A DNA stretch of 64,000 nt from Chryseobacterium sp. H1D6B. GTDB taxonomy: Bacteria > Bacteroidota > Bacteroidia > Flavobacteriales > Weeksellaceae. Below the pieces are notes generated by a model. The model did no database searches. It was not told the DNA's origin and worked only from the letters and a program-made list of their open reading frames with translations. Location of the stretch: positions 124,001-188,000 of the forward strand of contig NZ_JARXVJ010000001.1 of the NCBI RefSeq assembly GCF_029892445.1, given 5' to 3'. This document shows, in pieces, positions 1-8,407 of this stretch; position 1 is the stretch's first letter, and the number at the start of each line of letters is the position of its first letter. Made by a program: the position numbers and the translations under genes.

Positions 1-1250
1 CCATGATCGGGCAGTCTAAAAATGTACACCAGGCTGAAATTGATGCCGCTTGTGAATTTATAGATTTCTTAAGGTTCAACGTAGAATTTATGACGGAAAT
101 GTATTCTGAGCAGCCTGTTTCTGACGCTGGGATATGGAACCGCGTAGAATACAGACCCCTGGAAGGATTCTGTTTTGCAGTTACCCCTTTCAACTTTACG
201 GCTATTTCCGGAAACCTGCCTACGTGTATGGCAATGCTTGGAAATGTAGTGGTTTGGAAACCGTCTGACAAGCAGATCTATTCTGCAAAAGTGATCATGG
301 ATGTTCTTACTGAAGCGGGTCTTCCTGCAGGAGTTATCAATATGATCTTTACAGATGGAAAAGAAACTGCTGAAAAAGTAATGGCCCACCATGATTTTGC
401 AGGACTTCACTTTACAGGTTCTACAAAAGTTTTCCAGGGAATGTGGAAAATGATCGGAGACAATATTCATAATTACAGAACATATCCAAGAATTGTAGGA
501 GAAACAGGAGGTAAAGACTTCGTTATCGCCCATCCTTCTGCTAATGTTGAAGCTGTAGCTACTGCTTTGGTAAGAGGTTCTTTTGAATATCAGGGGCAGA
601 AATGTTCTGCGGCGTCTAGGGCTTATGTTCCTAGATCTATCTGGGATGATGTGAAAAAAGTAATGGAAACTCAGATCAGTTCTATTAAAATAGGTTCTCC
701 TGAAGATCCTTCTAACTTTGTAAATGCTGTAATCGATAAAAATTCATTCGAAAAATGCAAAGGCTATATCGAAAGAGCTAACAATTCTAATGAAGCACAC
801 GTGGCAATCGGAGGAACATGCGACGATTCTAAAGGATGGTTTGTAAGCCCTACGGTTATTCTGGCTACGAATCCTCAGTACGAAAGTATGGTAGAAGAAA
901 TTTTCGGTCCTATCTTAACTGTTTATGTATATGAAGATCAAGACTGGAAAGAAACTTTAAAGTTAGTAGATTCTTCTTCTCCTTATTCTTTAACAGGTTC
1001 TGTATTTGCACAAGACCGTTATGCAGTGAATGAAGCATTTAAAGCTTTAGAAAACGCTTCCGGAAACTTCTATATCAATGATAAGCCTACAGGAGCTGTT
1101 GTAGGACAGCAGCCGTTTGGAGGAGGAAGAGCTTCAGGAACAAATGATAAAGCAGGTTCTAAAATGAACCTTCTAAGATGGACCTCTGTAAGAAGTATCA
1201 AAGAAACTTTTGTTTCTCCTAAAGATTACAAATATCCATATTTAGGGTAA
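1..1250 (+). CDS. pruA: L-glutamate gamma-semialdehyde dehydrogenase, 5' end outside window
   Basis: The visible 415 residues are the C-terminal three quarters of an aldehyde dehydrogenase of the 1-pyrroline-5-carboxylate dehydrogenase group. This enzyme oxidises glutamate semialdehyde to glutamate with NAD in proline catabolism. The frame is open to the left edge, so the ATG at base 3 is internal and the true start lies outside the window. The catalytic cysteine sits in QGQKCSAASR (about residue 201 of the visible part) and the general-base glutamate in GETGGKD (about 167). FGGGRASGTNDKAG near the end is typical of PruA rather than of other aldehyde dehydrogenases. There is no fused proline dehydrogenase domain in the visible part. 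A terminator follows at once, so this is the last gene of its transcript. Confidence 0.95.
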   Translation, partial: MIGQSKNVHQAEIDAACEFIDFLRFNVEFMTEMYSEQPVSDAGIWNRVEYRPLEGFCFAVTPFNFTAISGNLPTCMAMLGNVVVWKPSDKQIYSAKVIMDVLTEAGLPAGVINMIFTDGKETAEKVMAHHDFAGLHFTGSTKVFQGMWKMIGDNIHNYRTYPRIVGETGGKDFVIAHPSANVEAVATALVRGSFEYQGQKCSAASRAYVPRSIWDDVKKVMETQISSIKIGSPEDPSNFVNAVIDKNSFEKCKGYIERANNSNEAHVAIGGTCDDSKGWFVSPTVILATNPQYESMVEEIFGPILTVYVYEDQDWKETLKLVDSSSPYSLTGSVFAQDRYAVNEAFKALENASGNFYINDKPTGAVVGQQPFGGGRASGTNDKAGSKMNLLRWTSVRSIKETFVSPKDYKYPYLG

Positions 1251-1300
1251 TTGATAAGCAATGAGCAATCAGTAATAAATAATTGCTGATTATTATATAC

Positions 1301-1332
1301 AAAGCCTCGGATCTTTATTCGGGGCTTTTTCT
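1301..1332 (+). terminator. Rho-independent terminator of pruA
   Basis: An 8-base stem (AAGCCTCG pairing with CGGGGCTT, one G-T pair) is followed by a T-run. It lies about 50 bases after the pruA stop. Confidence 0.75.
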
Positions 1333-1448
1333 TTGTTTACAGCAACAATTAACAAATATTAGGGTATTTTATTGGTTTTTTGGCAGTTCATAGCCCCTGT
1401 TGGGAATGGTTATTGAACATTCCTGATTACACTAAAATAAAATTTGTT

Positions 1449-1652
1449 ATGAAAAAGTTATTGTTATTAACCCTAGGTTTAGGAATCTTTGCAGTGAGTT
1501 GCGGAACAAAAGAATCGCAGATGTCATCCAGCAAAACAGATTCTACAAAGGTACAGAGTATACCTCCCGAGACAAAAGATACAGTAGTGACAGCAAATCC
1601 TGACAGCCAAAAAATGAAAATGGATTCGGCTGCGGTTCCTGCCACTAAATAA
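1449..1652 (+). CDS. small lipoprotein, unknown function
   Basis: A 67-residue protein with an N-terminal lipoprotein signal: MKK, a hydrophobic stretch and a lipobox ending VSCG (Cys about residue 17). After the cysteine it is short, polar and rich in Ser, Thr, Lys and Asp, with no recognisable domain. An upstream in-frame extension to 1380 exists, but the MKK start at 1449 puts the signal peptide at the N-terminus and is preferred. It resembles the next gene (1797) in length, design and its Lys/Thr-rich C-terminus, so the two may be paralogues. A terminator separates them. Function not recognised. Confidence 0.75.
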   Translation: MKKLLLLTLGLGIFAVSCGTKESQMSSSKTDSTKVQSIPPETKDTVVTANPDSQKMKMDSAAVPATK

Positions 1653-1674
1653 AATAATTATCATTAAAAATAGT

Positions 1675-1705
1675 AAATCCACAGATGAAACTTCTGTGGA
1701 TTTTT
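1675..1705 (+). terminator. terminator after first small lipoprotein
   Basis: A perfect 11-base stem (AAATCCACAGA with TCTGTGGATTT) with a short loop and T-run, about 20 bases after the stop codon. Confidence 0.8.
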
Positions 1706-1759
1706 AGTTTAATTTTCACAGAATAACAAGTAACCGAATATATAATCTCAATATTTTTA

Positions 1760-1767
1760 TATATTTG
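1760..1767 (+). promoter_or_regulatory. -7 promoter element (TATATTTG)
   Basis: This matches the Bacteroidota -7 consensus TAnnTTTG, 29 bases before the ATG at 1797. No clear -33 TTTG was found at the usual distance. Confidence 0.5.
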
Positions 1768-1796
1768 ATAAAGAACAAACCAAAATTAGAAATACT

Positions 1797-2006
1797 ATGA
1801 AAAAATTATGGATAGGAGCTGTTTTAGGCTTATTTTTTTTAGGAAGCTGTGCGCAAGATAAAAAAAACAGAGAGGAATTTAAAGATGAGCATGACAAAAG
1901 TGCAGTAAGAAACAGCATGGGCGATTCTGCCGTTGCCAATTCTGAACACGCCCCGGCTTCAAAAACAGACAGCGTAAAAACAACTGTACCAGCAAAAACA
2001 AAATAA
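1797..2006 (+). CDS. small lipoprotein, unknown function
   Basis: A 69-residue protein: MKK start, hydrophobic core, lipobox ending GSCA (Cys about residue 18), then a charged tail rich in Lys, Asp, Glu, Ser and Ala. It shares its overall design with the lipoprotein at 1449-1652 and could be a diverged tandem copy. It is monocistronic by layout: its own -7 element upstream and a hairpin downstream. It is expected to be anchored in a membrane facing the periplasm. No family recognised. Confidence 0.75.
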   Translation: MKKLWIGAVLGLFFLGSCAQDKKNREEFKDEHDKSAVRNSMGDSAVANSEHAPASKTDSVKTTVPAKTK

Positions 2007-2015
2007 AAAAAATGA

Positions 2016-2042
2016 CAAATCCGCAGTATTGCTGCGGATTTG
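2016..2042 (+). terminator. hairpin after second small lipoprotein
   Basis: A perfect 11-base inverted repeat (CAAATCCGCAG with CTGCGGATTTG) 10 bases after the stop. There is no T-run on the plus side, so it may act as an mRNA-end stabiliser. The rest of the gap, 2043-2388, shows only an antisense open frame without gene features and the promoter element at 2362. Confidence 0.5.
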
Positions 2043-2361
2043 CACTTAAAAACTTGACTGAAAAACGGGGCAATCACCCATTGTATGGTAATAGAAATTA
2101 AATTGTCTATTCTGTCTGGTTCTTTTATTCCCTTAAATATAGACCATTTGCTGCCTTTTTCCCTTTGTATAAAGACTGGAAACCGTTCTTCCATTTATAA
2201 ACTTTGATAATATTTTTTTTAATCTTTATTGATTATTTTCTTTAATTTAATACCATAACACCAATCATAAAATCTATTATAAACTAAAACAAATCTTATA
2301 AAAAAGATAAGATTGCGTAACTATTTTGATGGATGAACGACTCATGTGTTTACATAATTGT

Positions 2362-2369
2362 TACATTTG
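2362..2369 (+). promoter_or_regulatory. -7 promoter element (TACATTTG)
   Basis: TAnnTTTG match 19 bases before the ATG at 2389, within an otherwise empty gap. This also argues against starting the gene further upstream at 2326. Confidence 0.5.
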
Positions 2370-2388
2370 CAATCAAGAAAAAGTATTT

Positions 2389-3549
2389 ATGAAAAAGTTA
2401 ATAATATTTCCATTATTTTTTATCGGCTTTTTTGCTCTAAGCCAAGGAATTAAATTTGAAGAGGGCAATTTCGCAAGCATTTTAGCTAAAGCAAAAAAAG
2501 AGAATAAACTTGTTTTTATCGATGCCTATGCATCGTGGTGCGGACCATGTAAATTGATGGTGAAAAATATTTTCCCATTGAAATCTGTAGGTGATTATTA
2601 CAACAGTAATTTCATCAATGCTAAGATTGATATGGAAAAAGGAGAAGGAATAGAACTAGCAAAAAAATATAATGTAAAAGCCTTCCCTACTTATCTGTTC
2701 ATCAATGGAAACGGTGAAGAAGTTCACAGAACTTTAGGATATGTAGAAGAAAATGACTTCATTCAGTTTGCAAAAGATGCTGGAGATCCCAACAAAAGGC
2801 TGGCTGCTTTAAAACAGAAATTTGAAAACGGAGAAAAAGATCCTGTATTTCTAAAAAATCTTGCCGGACTTACTATTTATAATGACGCAGATTTTTCAGG
2901 CAGAGTACTGGAACGTTATTTTATAGCAAAACCAAGTTTAGACCAGGAAGATGTTGAAATACTTCTTGCCGGAACACAGAGTACTGAAAGCCCTTTATAT
3001 AAAATTTTCCAGGAGAAAAAAGCTGATATCGTAAAGATCCTTCCTGAGGAAAAGTACACGAAGTTTGATAAGAATATAAAACTGACCACTATCCTTAAAA
3101 AGTCGTACAACGCTGATACTAAAACCTGGAATGAAAATTATTTCGCAGTAGAAGCTCAAAAGTTTTTAACCAAAGAAGAGGCTGATAAAGTATTAAAAAG
3201 AGCAAAAGCAAACAGAGCTTTAAAGAATAAAGATATTGCAACTTATGAGAAATTAACCTTAGAGCTGTATCAGGATACGAGCGCATTAACTTCTGAAGAT
3301 TTAAATTCATTAGCATGGAATTTCTTTGAAAATGTAAATACAAAATCTTCATTAGAAAAAGCAGTAGTTTGGGCTCAGGAATCTGTAAAGAAAAATGAGA
3401 ATTACGCTAATACAGATACATTGGCTAATCTTTACAACAAGATCGGAGACAAAAAGAATGCTAAAATGTGGGCAGAAAAATCTATAGAACTGGCTAAAAA
3501 GTCAGGGCAGGAATCTTCGGATACTGAGAAATTATTGAAAAGTCTTTAA
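2389..3549 (+). CDS. secreted thioredoxin-family protein with helical C-terminal region
   Basis: 386 residues. An N-terminal signal peptide (MKKLIIFPLFFIGFFALSQG) precedes a thioredoxin fold with the redox motif WCGPC (cysteines about 51 and 54) and the cis-proline in AFPTYLF (about 100). The remaining 260 residues look helical and end in a TPR-like segment (about 340-386), perhaps for partner binding. It is likely a periplasmic disulfide reductase or isomerase. The start at 2389 puts the signal peptide first; an in-frame extension upstream would bury it. The gene stands alone between its own promoter element and a strong terminator. Specific substrate unknown. Confidence 0.85.
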   Translation: MKKLIIFPLFFIGFFALSQGIKFEEGNFASILAKAKKENKLVFIDAYASWCGPCKLMVKNIFPLKSVGDYYNSNFINAKIDMEKGEGIELAKKYNVKAFPTYLFINGNGEEVHRTLGYVEENDFIQFAKDAGDPNKRLAALKQKFENGEKDPVFLKNLAGLTIYNDADFSGRVLERYFIAKPSLDQEDVEILLAGTQSTESPLYKIFQEKKADIVKILPEEKYTKFDKNIKLTTILKKSYNADTKTWNENYFAVEAQKFLTKEEADKVLKRAKANRALKNKDIATYEKLTLELYQDTSALTSEDLNSLAWNFFENVNTKSSLEKAVVWAQESVKKNENYANTDTLANLYNKIGDKKNAKMWAEKSIELAKKSGQESSDTEKLLKSL

Positions 3550-3571
3550 AAATATTAAATGCTAACAACAG

Positions 3572-3602
3572 AAAAGACGGGCTTGTATGCCCGTCTTTTT
3601 AT
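3572..3602. terminator. bidirectional terminator between thioredoxin and fibre-like secreted protein
   Basis: An 11-base perfect stem (AAAAGACGGGC with GCCCGTCTTTT) flanked by A and T runs lies between two convergent genes, so it can serve both strands. Confidence 0.85.
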
Positions 3603-3616
3603 TTTAAATAGTAAGC

Positions 3617-4993
3617 TTAGTCTATTCTTACAATACTCACTGTATAAGGAGCAACTAAAGGTACTGCAACTGTAGGAGTTGAACCATAACTCTGTCCCTG
3701 AAACGTAAGGACATCTCCTGCATTCATTTTTACTAACGCAGAGCTCATACAAGTAACAAATGATACAGCACCGCTGATTTCCTGTATAGGTACTTTTGTA
3801 CTTGTAAAAGTATAATCCACCCCATTAAGAGCAATTTTTGAATATGCTAAATAACCATCTCCTGAGTCTTCTGTGGTAGCCCGTTGAGGATAATTAATTT
3901 GAAAATCTACCTTATACATCCCCGTTAATGAGGCTGTAAAAGTATTTCCAGTGAATTCGTTAAGATTATCAAACGTTTCAACAGTTGAAATAGCGTTTGT
4001 TAAAGTATTATTTACCGTTATCGTCACATTTCCTGTTGCTCTTACAGCACTAATACTCGCCGAATTAAGTAACTGTACAACCCCGCTGCTGTTAACAGCC
4101 AGTGTTCCCGCCGATGCTGACGAAGCCTGGAGTCCCTGAAGTCTCAAAGGATTAGTCCCGTTCACATGCAGTAAATTGGTTGGAGCACTGATCCCTATTC
4201 CTACATTTCCAGCTGAAGTAACCCTCATACGTTCCAGGTAACCGCCTCCTAAAGAATTCCCAACAAAAAAGTCCTCTTCAGAAACTAATCCCGTATTACC
4301 GGTACGAATACTCCCTATCCCCCATGCAGCACCTCCGGATGTGGGTCCCGTATTTGTAAATCCTAAAAGTGCATAATTCCCAGTCGCTACGGGTGCTGTA
4401 TTTCTTAATGATGTGATAACATATTGATTGGTACCTGCCGGACCATCAAAAAGGGTAAATCTGTTTGAAACAGGCGTAGTACTTACCACTTGGAACTTAT
4501 TTTCGGGAACTGCCGTTCCTATCCCTATTCTATGGTTAGCCGCATCAATTGAAAGCGTTGTTCCATCTACAGAAAATGCATTGACAGCCGTTCCTGTGAA
4601 AGCTAATGTGCTGGCGCCTTGGGTTACCGTTCTGTTCCCAGTTAATGTCCCGTTCGAATTATAGAGGTTCACCGGCATTTTTGTCCAGACTGTTCCGTCA
4701 TAAAAATAATATCCTACAGCATCTATATTCACGGCTATACCTGCTGCTGTTCCTGTAGCAATACTGTTTACGTAAATCAATGTAGATACAGGAATTGCAG
4801 TCATACTTTGTGCTCTCTGCCTGTCTACCCGCGGAATTAAAAGTCCGTCGATATTGGTTGTGGTTCCGGTTGCATTTTTTGCAGCCAAGTCTAATGTAGA
4901 AGCAGGATTTGGGGTATTAATACCTACTTGAGCGCTTAACTGTATTGAAAGTGCTGAACAAGCAATTACAATAGAAAGGATTATTTTTCTCAT
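3617..4993 (-). CDS. secreted protein with fibre-like N-terminus and C-terminal beta domain
   Basis: 458 residues from MRKIILSIVI (start 4993; a longer frame to 5059 would hide the signal peptide). The signal peptide ends near LSAQ and is followed by VGINTPNPASTLDL, a motif common at the start of Bacteroidota secreted proteins that resemble tail-fibre or stalk proteins. Low-complexity Thr/Ala/Asn/Gly-rich segments follow, with repeated GIGTAVPENKFQV- and VGIGISAPTNLLHV-like units (beta-repeat stalk). The last 130 residues look like a globular beta-sandwich resembling C1q/TNF-like heads (inference). The next gene on the same strand (5296-5979) begins the same way. Function is unknown; surface exposure is likely. 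No type IX sorting domain was seen. Confidence 0.75.
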   Translation of the reverse strand: MRKIILSIVIACSALSIQLSAQVGINTPNPASTLDLAAKNATGTTTNIDGLLIPRVDRQRAQSMTAIPVSTLIYVNSIATGTAAGIAVNIDAVGYYFYDGTVWTKMPVNLYNSNGTLTGNRTVTQGASTLAFTGTAVNAFSVDGTTLSIDAANHRIGIGTAVPENKFQVVSTTPVSNRFTLFDGPAGTNQYVITSLRNTAPVATGNYALLGFTNTGPTSGGAAWGIGSIRTGNTGLVSEEDFFVGNSLGGGYLERMRVTSAGNVGIGISAPTNLLHVNGTNPLRLQGLQASSASAGTLAVNSSGVVQLLNSASISAVRATGNVTITVNNTLTNAISTVETFDNLNEFTGNTFTASLTGMYKVDFQINYPQRATTEDSGDGYLAYSKIALNGVDYTFTSTKVPIQEISGAVSFVTCMSSALVKMNAGDVLTFQGQSYGSTPTVAVPLVAPYTVSIVRID

Positions 4994-5237
4994 ATTTATA
5001 AGTTTTGGATTTGTGGTTTCATGTTTTAGTTCATTATAAAAATATAAAAAAAGTAACATCTAAATAACAATTAATCAATATTTAACACATAATTTTTTAT
5101 CATAAACAATTATAATAAATATAAATACTTTTCAATTTGAGCTGAAGAATCTACCTAGAACTGAAAAATTCAGGGAAGGATTTCTCGGATATTGATAAAT
5201 GAGTAACAAGTTTTGAATATCTATTTATAAACAAAAG

Positions 5238-5266
5238 AAACCGCAAGAATAAATCTTGCGGTTTTT
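5238..5266 (-). terminator. terminator between the two fibre-like secreted proteins
   Basis: A perfect 11-base stem (AAACCGCAAGA with TCTTGCGGTTT) about 30 bases after the stop of the minus-strand gene at 5296. The rest of the 4994-5295 gap is very AT-rich with no other feature seen. Confidence 0.75.
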
Positions 5267-5295
5267 GTATTTAAAGAAATAATGGTTGATTACTG

Positions 5296-5979
5296 TTAAT
5301 TATTATACACCAATACCTGCATTTTTGTAAGCATTGCCTCTGTATCTCCATTATAACCGGCATAATTAGTTGGGTTATAATTTACTATCTGATCACCAGA
5401 CCATGAAGAATACTGGACTTTAAAAGTATATGTTCCTGTGGCCAGGGTTACAGCTTTTAAAAAAGTTACAGAACCCGGTAACCTTACCAATTGTGTTCCA
5501 CTTACCATTGATGTATAGGCAGAAGATATTTTAACTCCATTCTGCATTAAATAGAATGCACCCTGCGAATCTGAACTTATAGTACTTGGTGCAAATCCTA
5601 TAATAGTAAAAAGAAAAGTTTGGGTAATGCCTGCCGGCACCGTTAAGGTGATAGTGACACCCGGAACATCTGCCGTAGTCCCTTGAGGAATTGTTAATGC
5701 TGTTGTGCCTTGCACGTAGTTTGCAGAAGAAATCGTTCCGCTTACTGTATTTAGTGCTTTCCAACTGGGTGCCACACCTGCTCCGCTAGAAGTAAGAACT
5801 TGTCCTGAAGTTCCTGCACTTCCTGCAGTAGAGGCATTACCGCCTACGTTAATTTCATTCACTACTTGCAGTGATCCGTTAACATGTAAAGTTCTTTGAG
5901 GAGTTGGTGTACCAACGCCTACTTGTGCATTGTAGATTAAGGGAAAGAATAAAATCCCGGATAATAAATTAATTTTCAT
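5296..5979 (-). CDS. secreted protein, fibre-like N-terminus, unknown function
   Basis: 227 residues from MKINLLSGILFF (start 5979). A short signal peptide ends near YNAQ and is followed by VGVGTPTPQRTLHVNGSLQV, the same beta-stalk motif as in the neighbouring secreted protein at 3617-4993. A Gly/Ser/Ala-rich linker (about 45-75) leads into a beta-rich C-terminal domain ending in VLVYNN. It is likely exported and surface associated. A TAnnTTTG element (TAATTTTG, 6038-6045, minus) lies 58 bases upstream. It shares only the N-terminal module with its neighbour, so the pair looks like related stalks with different heads. Function unknown. Confidence 0.7.
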   Translation of the reverse strand: MKINLLSGILFFPLIYNAQVGVGTPTPQRTLHVNGSLQVVNEINVGGNASTAGSAGTSGQVLTSSGAGVAPSWKALNTVSGTISSANYVQGTTALTIPQGTTADVPGVTITLTVPAGITQTFLFTIIGFAPSTISSDSQGAFYLMQNGVKISSAYTSMVSGTQLVRLPGSVTFLKAVTLATGTYTFKVQYSSWSGDQIVNYNPTNYAGYNGDTEAMLTKMQVLVYNN

Positions 5980-6129
5980 TTTGCTAAATTTAAAGTTAAT
6001 ATCTATTAATTTTAAGAATAATTTCATTTATGTACTACAAAATTACAAAAAAAACATATGTTTTAAACGTAAATAAAAAAACTTAAATAAAAATTCACAA
6101 AAAAGAGATTAATTTATATTTATACAAGT

Positions 6130-6152
6130 AAAGCGGACATTACATCCGCTTT
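6130..6152 (-). terminator. terminator of the FabH-type gene
   Basis: An inverted repeat (AAAGCGGA with TCCGCTTT) just after the stop at 6174 on the minus strand. The 5980-6173 gap otherwise holds only the promoter region of the downstream secreted protein. Confidence 0.6.
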
Positions 6153-6173
6153 ATTTATTTTAAGTTCAAAAAA

Positions 6174-7196
6174 TTAATATTGAAACAATACGCTTCCCCA
6201 GGTAAACCCGCTTCCAAAAGCAGAAAGAAGAACCAGATCTCCCCTTTTTATTTTACCCAGTTCTATTGCTTCACTTAAAGCAATAGGAATAGAAGCTGCT
6301 GTTGTATTGCCGTATTTCTGGATGTTATTATGGATCTTCTCATCCGGCAGTCCAAATTTCTGCTGTACAAACTGAGCAATCCTTAAATTCGCCTGATGCG
6401 GAATGAACATATCAAGATCTTCAATTGTTTTTCCGGCTTTATTTAAAGCTTCCATCATCGTTTCCGGAAATCTTGTAACGGCATGTTTAAATACAAAATT
6501 ACCGTTCATGATCGGATAAACTTCTTTATTGGTAACGTTTTCCGGCTCTTTTCTCATTCTGTCGCTCCATCCGTATTTAGAACCAGGGAACTGCGTACAC
6601 AACTCATCTGCATATTTTCCTTCTGAGTGCATGTTCACCGCTAAAATATCTCCCGCATTTTCATCTTGAGAAGCCGAAAGCACAACCGCTCCTGCCCCGT
6701 CTCCAAAAATAACAGAAACCCCTCTTCCTTCATCAGAAAAGTCTAACCCGAAAGAATGTACCTCCGCTCCTACTACTAAAATATTTTTATAGGTTCCGGA
6801 TTTTATGAAAGCATTCGCAACACTCATGGCATAAACAAAACCAGAACACTGATTTCTTACATCTAAAGCACCGATCGTATCACAGCCCAGCATATCCTGA
6901 AGCAGCACGCCGCATCCCGGAAAATAATAATCCGGAGAAAGGGTTGCAAAAACGATGTAATCTATATCTTTAGGGGTTAAACCCGCATTTTGTAAAGCTT
7001 TTTCAGACGCTCTGAAACCTAAATAAGCAGTAGTTTCCTGTGCATCATTTCTGTTTTTTCTGTGCCTTCTTTCTTTAATACCTGTCCTTTCCGTAATCCA
7101 TTCATCATTCGTGGTCATTAATTCTGCTAAATCATCATTCGTAACAACATTATCCGGTACATGAAATCCGATCCCTTTTATTGTACTTTTAATCAT
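6174..7196 (-). CDS. fabH: 3-oxoacyl-ACP synthase III family protein (FabH type)
   Basis: 340 residues from MIKSTIKGIG. A longer frame from 7217 adds seven residues and is less likely, because the promoter element at 7215-7222 would overlap it. The condensing-enzyme triad is complete: Cys117 in NQCSGF, His267 in FIPHQAN and Asn297 in YGNTTAAS. The family condenses acetyl- or branched acyl-CoA with malonyl-ACP to start fatty acid synthesis. Flavobacteria often have more than one FabH paralogue, so this copy may serve a specialised lipid or pigment pathway. It diverges from corA and has its own terminator. Substrate preference cannot be read from the sequence. Confidence 0.9.
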   Translation of the reverse strand: MIKSTIKGIGFHVPDNVVTNDDLAELMTTNDEWITERTGIKERRHRKNRNDAQETTAYLGFRASEKALQNAGLTPKDIDYIVFATLSPDYYFPGCGVLLQDMLGCDTIGALDVRNQCSGFVYAMSVANAFIKSGTYKNILVVGAEVHSFGLDFSDEGRGVSVIFGDGAGAVVLSASQDENAGDILAVNMHSEGKYADELCTQFPGSKYGWSDRMRKEPENVTNKEVYPIMNGNFVFKHAVTRFPETMMEALNKAGKTIEDLDMFIPHQANLRIAQFVQQKFGLPDEKIHNNIQKYGNTTAASIPIALSEAIELGKIKRGDLVLLSAFGSGFTWGSVLFQY

Positions 7197-7214
7197 ATAG
7201 TTTTTTAATTTTGA

Positions 7215-7222
7215 CAAAGATA
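7215..7222 (-). promoter_or_regulatory. -7 promoter element of fabH (TATCTTTG)
   Basis: TAnnTTTG match on the minus strand, 18 bases before the fabH ATG, in the short divergent gap with corA. Confidence 0.5.
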
Positions 7223-7268
7223 AAATTATTTAACACATAGCATTTCAAAATAGTAGTATTTTTAATTT

Positions 7269-8168
7269 ATGCCGATTGACATTATATACAGAGACTCCCA
7301 CTGCGAATGGGTAGATGTAGAATCCCCTACTGCAGAGGATTTGAAATTCCTTCATGAAAGATATGAGATCAACAATCTTCTGCTGGAAGATACTTTAGAT
7401 CCTAACCATCTTCCCAAATATGAAGAAGACGGAAGCGTAAAATTCTTCCTTTTAAGAGAAAGTACAGAGCTTGAGAGAAAAAATCTCAATACCATCAGCG
7501 ATATCAGTACGAAAATCGGGATCTTTCTTTTGGATAATACAATCATCACTATCCACAGGATGAAAACCAAAAGCATCACGGAAACAAAAAAGAGAATTAC
7601 CGCTGCTCAAAAGCATACGGCTCCTCAAAACATTGCTTTAATGATCGCTTTACTGATTATGAAAAGTTTCGATGATGAAGCCATAAGCTTAATGGAAACG
7701 ATGGATAATATTGAGAATGAGATCTTTTTAAAAAACACCAACCATACAAACCAGATCCGGAGGTTATACAAATTAAAAAGAAAATCAGGGTTGAATTCCC
7801 GTGTCCTGACCATCTCCACGGATGCTGTTGATAAATTTAAGCTTCTCGGACTTCAGGATTCCGAAGTAGTGGATTTAAAAGATAAACATAAAGATGTAGT
7901 CGCCGATTTCGATCATTTAAATCTTCAGATTACCAACCTTATTTCCATGTTTCTGGCGCTTTCCGACCAGAAGGCCAACCAGGTAATGAAGGTATTAGCG
8001 ATTTACTCAGTTTACTTTTTACCTATCACCTTTATCGCCGGAGTCTACGGAATGAATTTCGACAATATGCCCGAACTTCATCATAAAAACGGGTACTTTT
8101 TTACTTTAGGCTTAATGGCTTTAATAGTTATCATCACCTTTATCTATGCTAGAAGAAAGCAATGGTAA
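7269..8168 (+). CDS. corA: CorA-family magnesium/cobalt transporter
   Basis: 299 residues. A large soluble N-terminal domain with a long helical region (about 150-230) is followed by two C-terminal membrane helices. The family signature YGMN lies in the short loop between them (about 260-263), and the end is basic (RRKQW), as in CorA. The protein forms a pentameric inner-membrane channel for Mg2+. It diverges from fabH and stands alone. Length and motif fit the family well. Selectivity among Mg, Co and Ni cannot be settled here. Confidence 0.93.
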   Translation: MPIDIIYRDSHCEWVDVESPTAEDLKFLHERYEINNLLLEDTLDPNHLPKYEEDGSVKFFLLRESTELERKNLNTISDISTKIGIFLLDNTIITIHRMKTKSITETKKRITAAQKHTAPQNIALMIALLIMKSFDDEAISLMETMDNIENEIFLKNTNHTNQIRRLYKLKRKSGLNSRVLTISTDAVDKFKLLGLQDSEVVDLKDKHKDVVADFDHLNLQITNLISMFLALSDQKANQVMKVLAIYSVYFLPITFIAGVYGMNFDNMPELHHKNGYFFTLGLMALIVIITFIYARRKQW

Positions 8169-8255
8169 AAGACAATAGTATTAATTTGAAATCATAAAGT
8201 TAAATGCAAATATTTTTATCTCTTATAACTTAATTGACTGGCTGCATTTTAACCA

Positions 8256-8283
8256 TCAAGTTTGTCATTCCGGAGGAATCTAA
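8256..8283 (-). repeat. fragment of the TGTCATTC palindromic repeat
   Basis: In reverse orientation this segment matches the right end of the repeat at 10020-10104, including the flanking AACTTGAT, with an internal deletion. It lies in the 8169-8407 gap, where nothing else is seen. Confidence 0.55.
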
Positions 8284-8407
8284 ATCATCAAGCCGCATCA
8301 ATAATTTAAGATTCCACCGAAATAAATATCGAAAATTGAAAGGTGTATAGAAAATAAGAGAGTGTCCGCTATTAACAAAAAAGACCACAAAAAACAATAA
8401 ACTAACT

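Noticed and set aside
1757-2194. 145-codon open frame on the minus strand across the second small lipoprotein
   Set aside because: It runs antisense through a convincing lipoprotein and its hairpin, and has no domain or promoter.
3617-5979. prophage tail-fibre genes
   Set aside because: Both proteins have signal peptides and no other phage gene is nearby.
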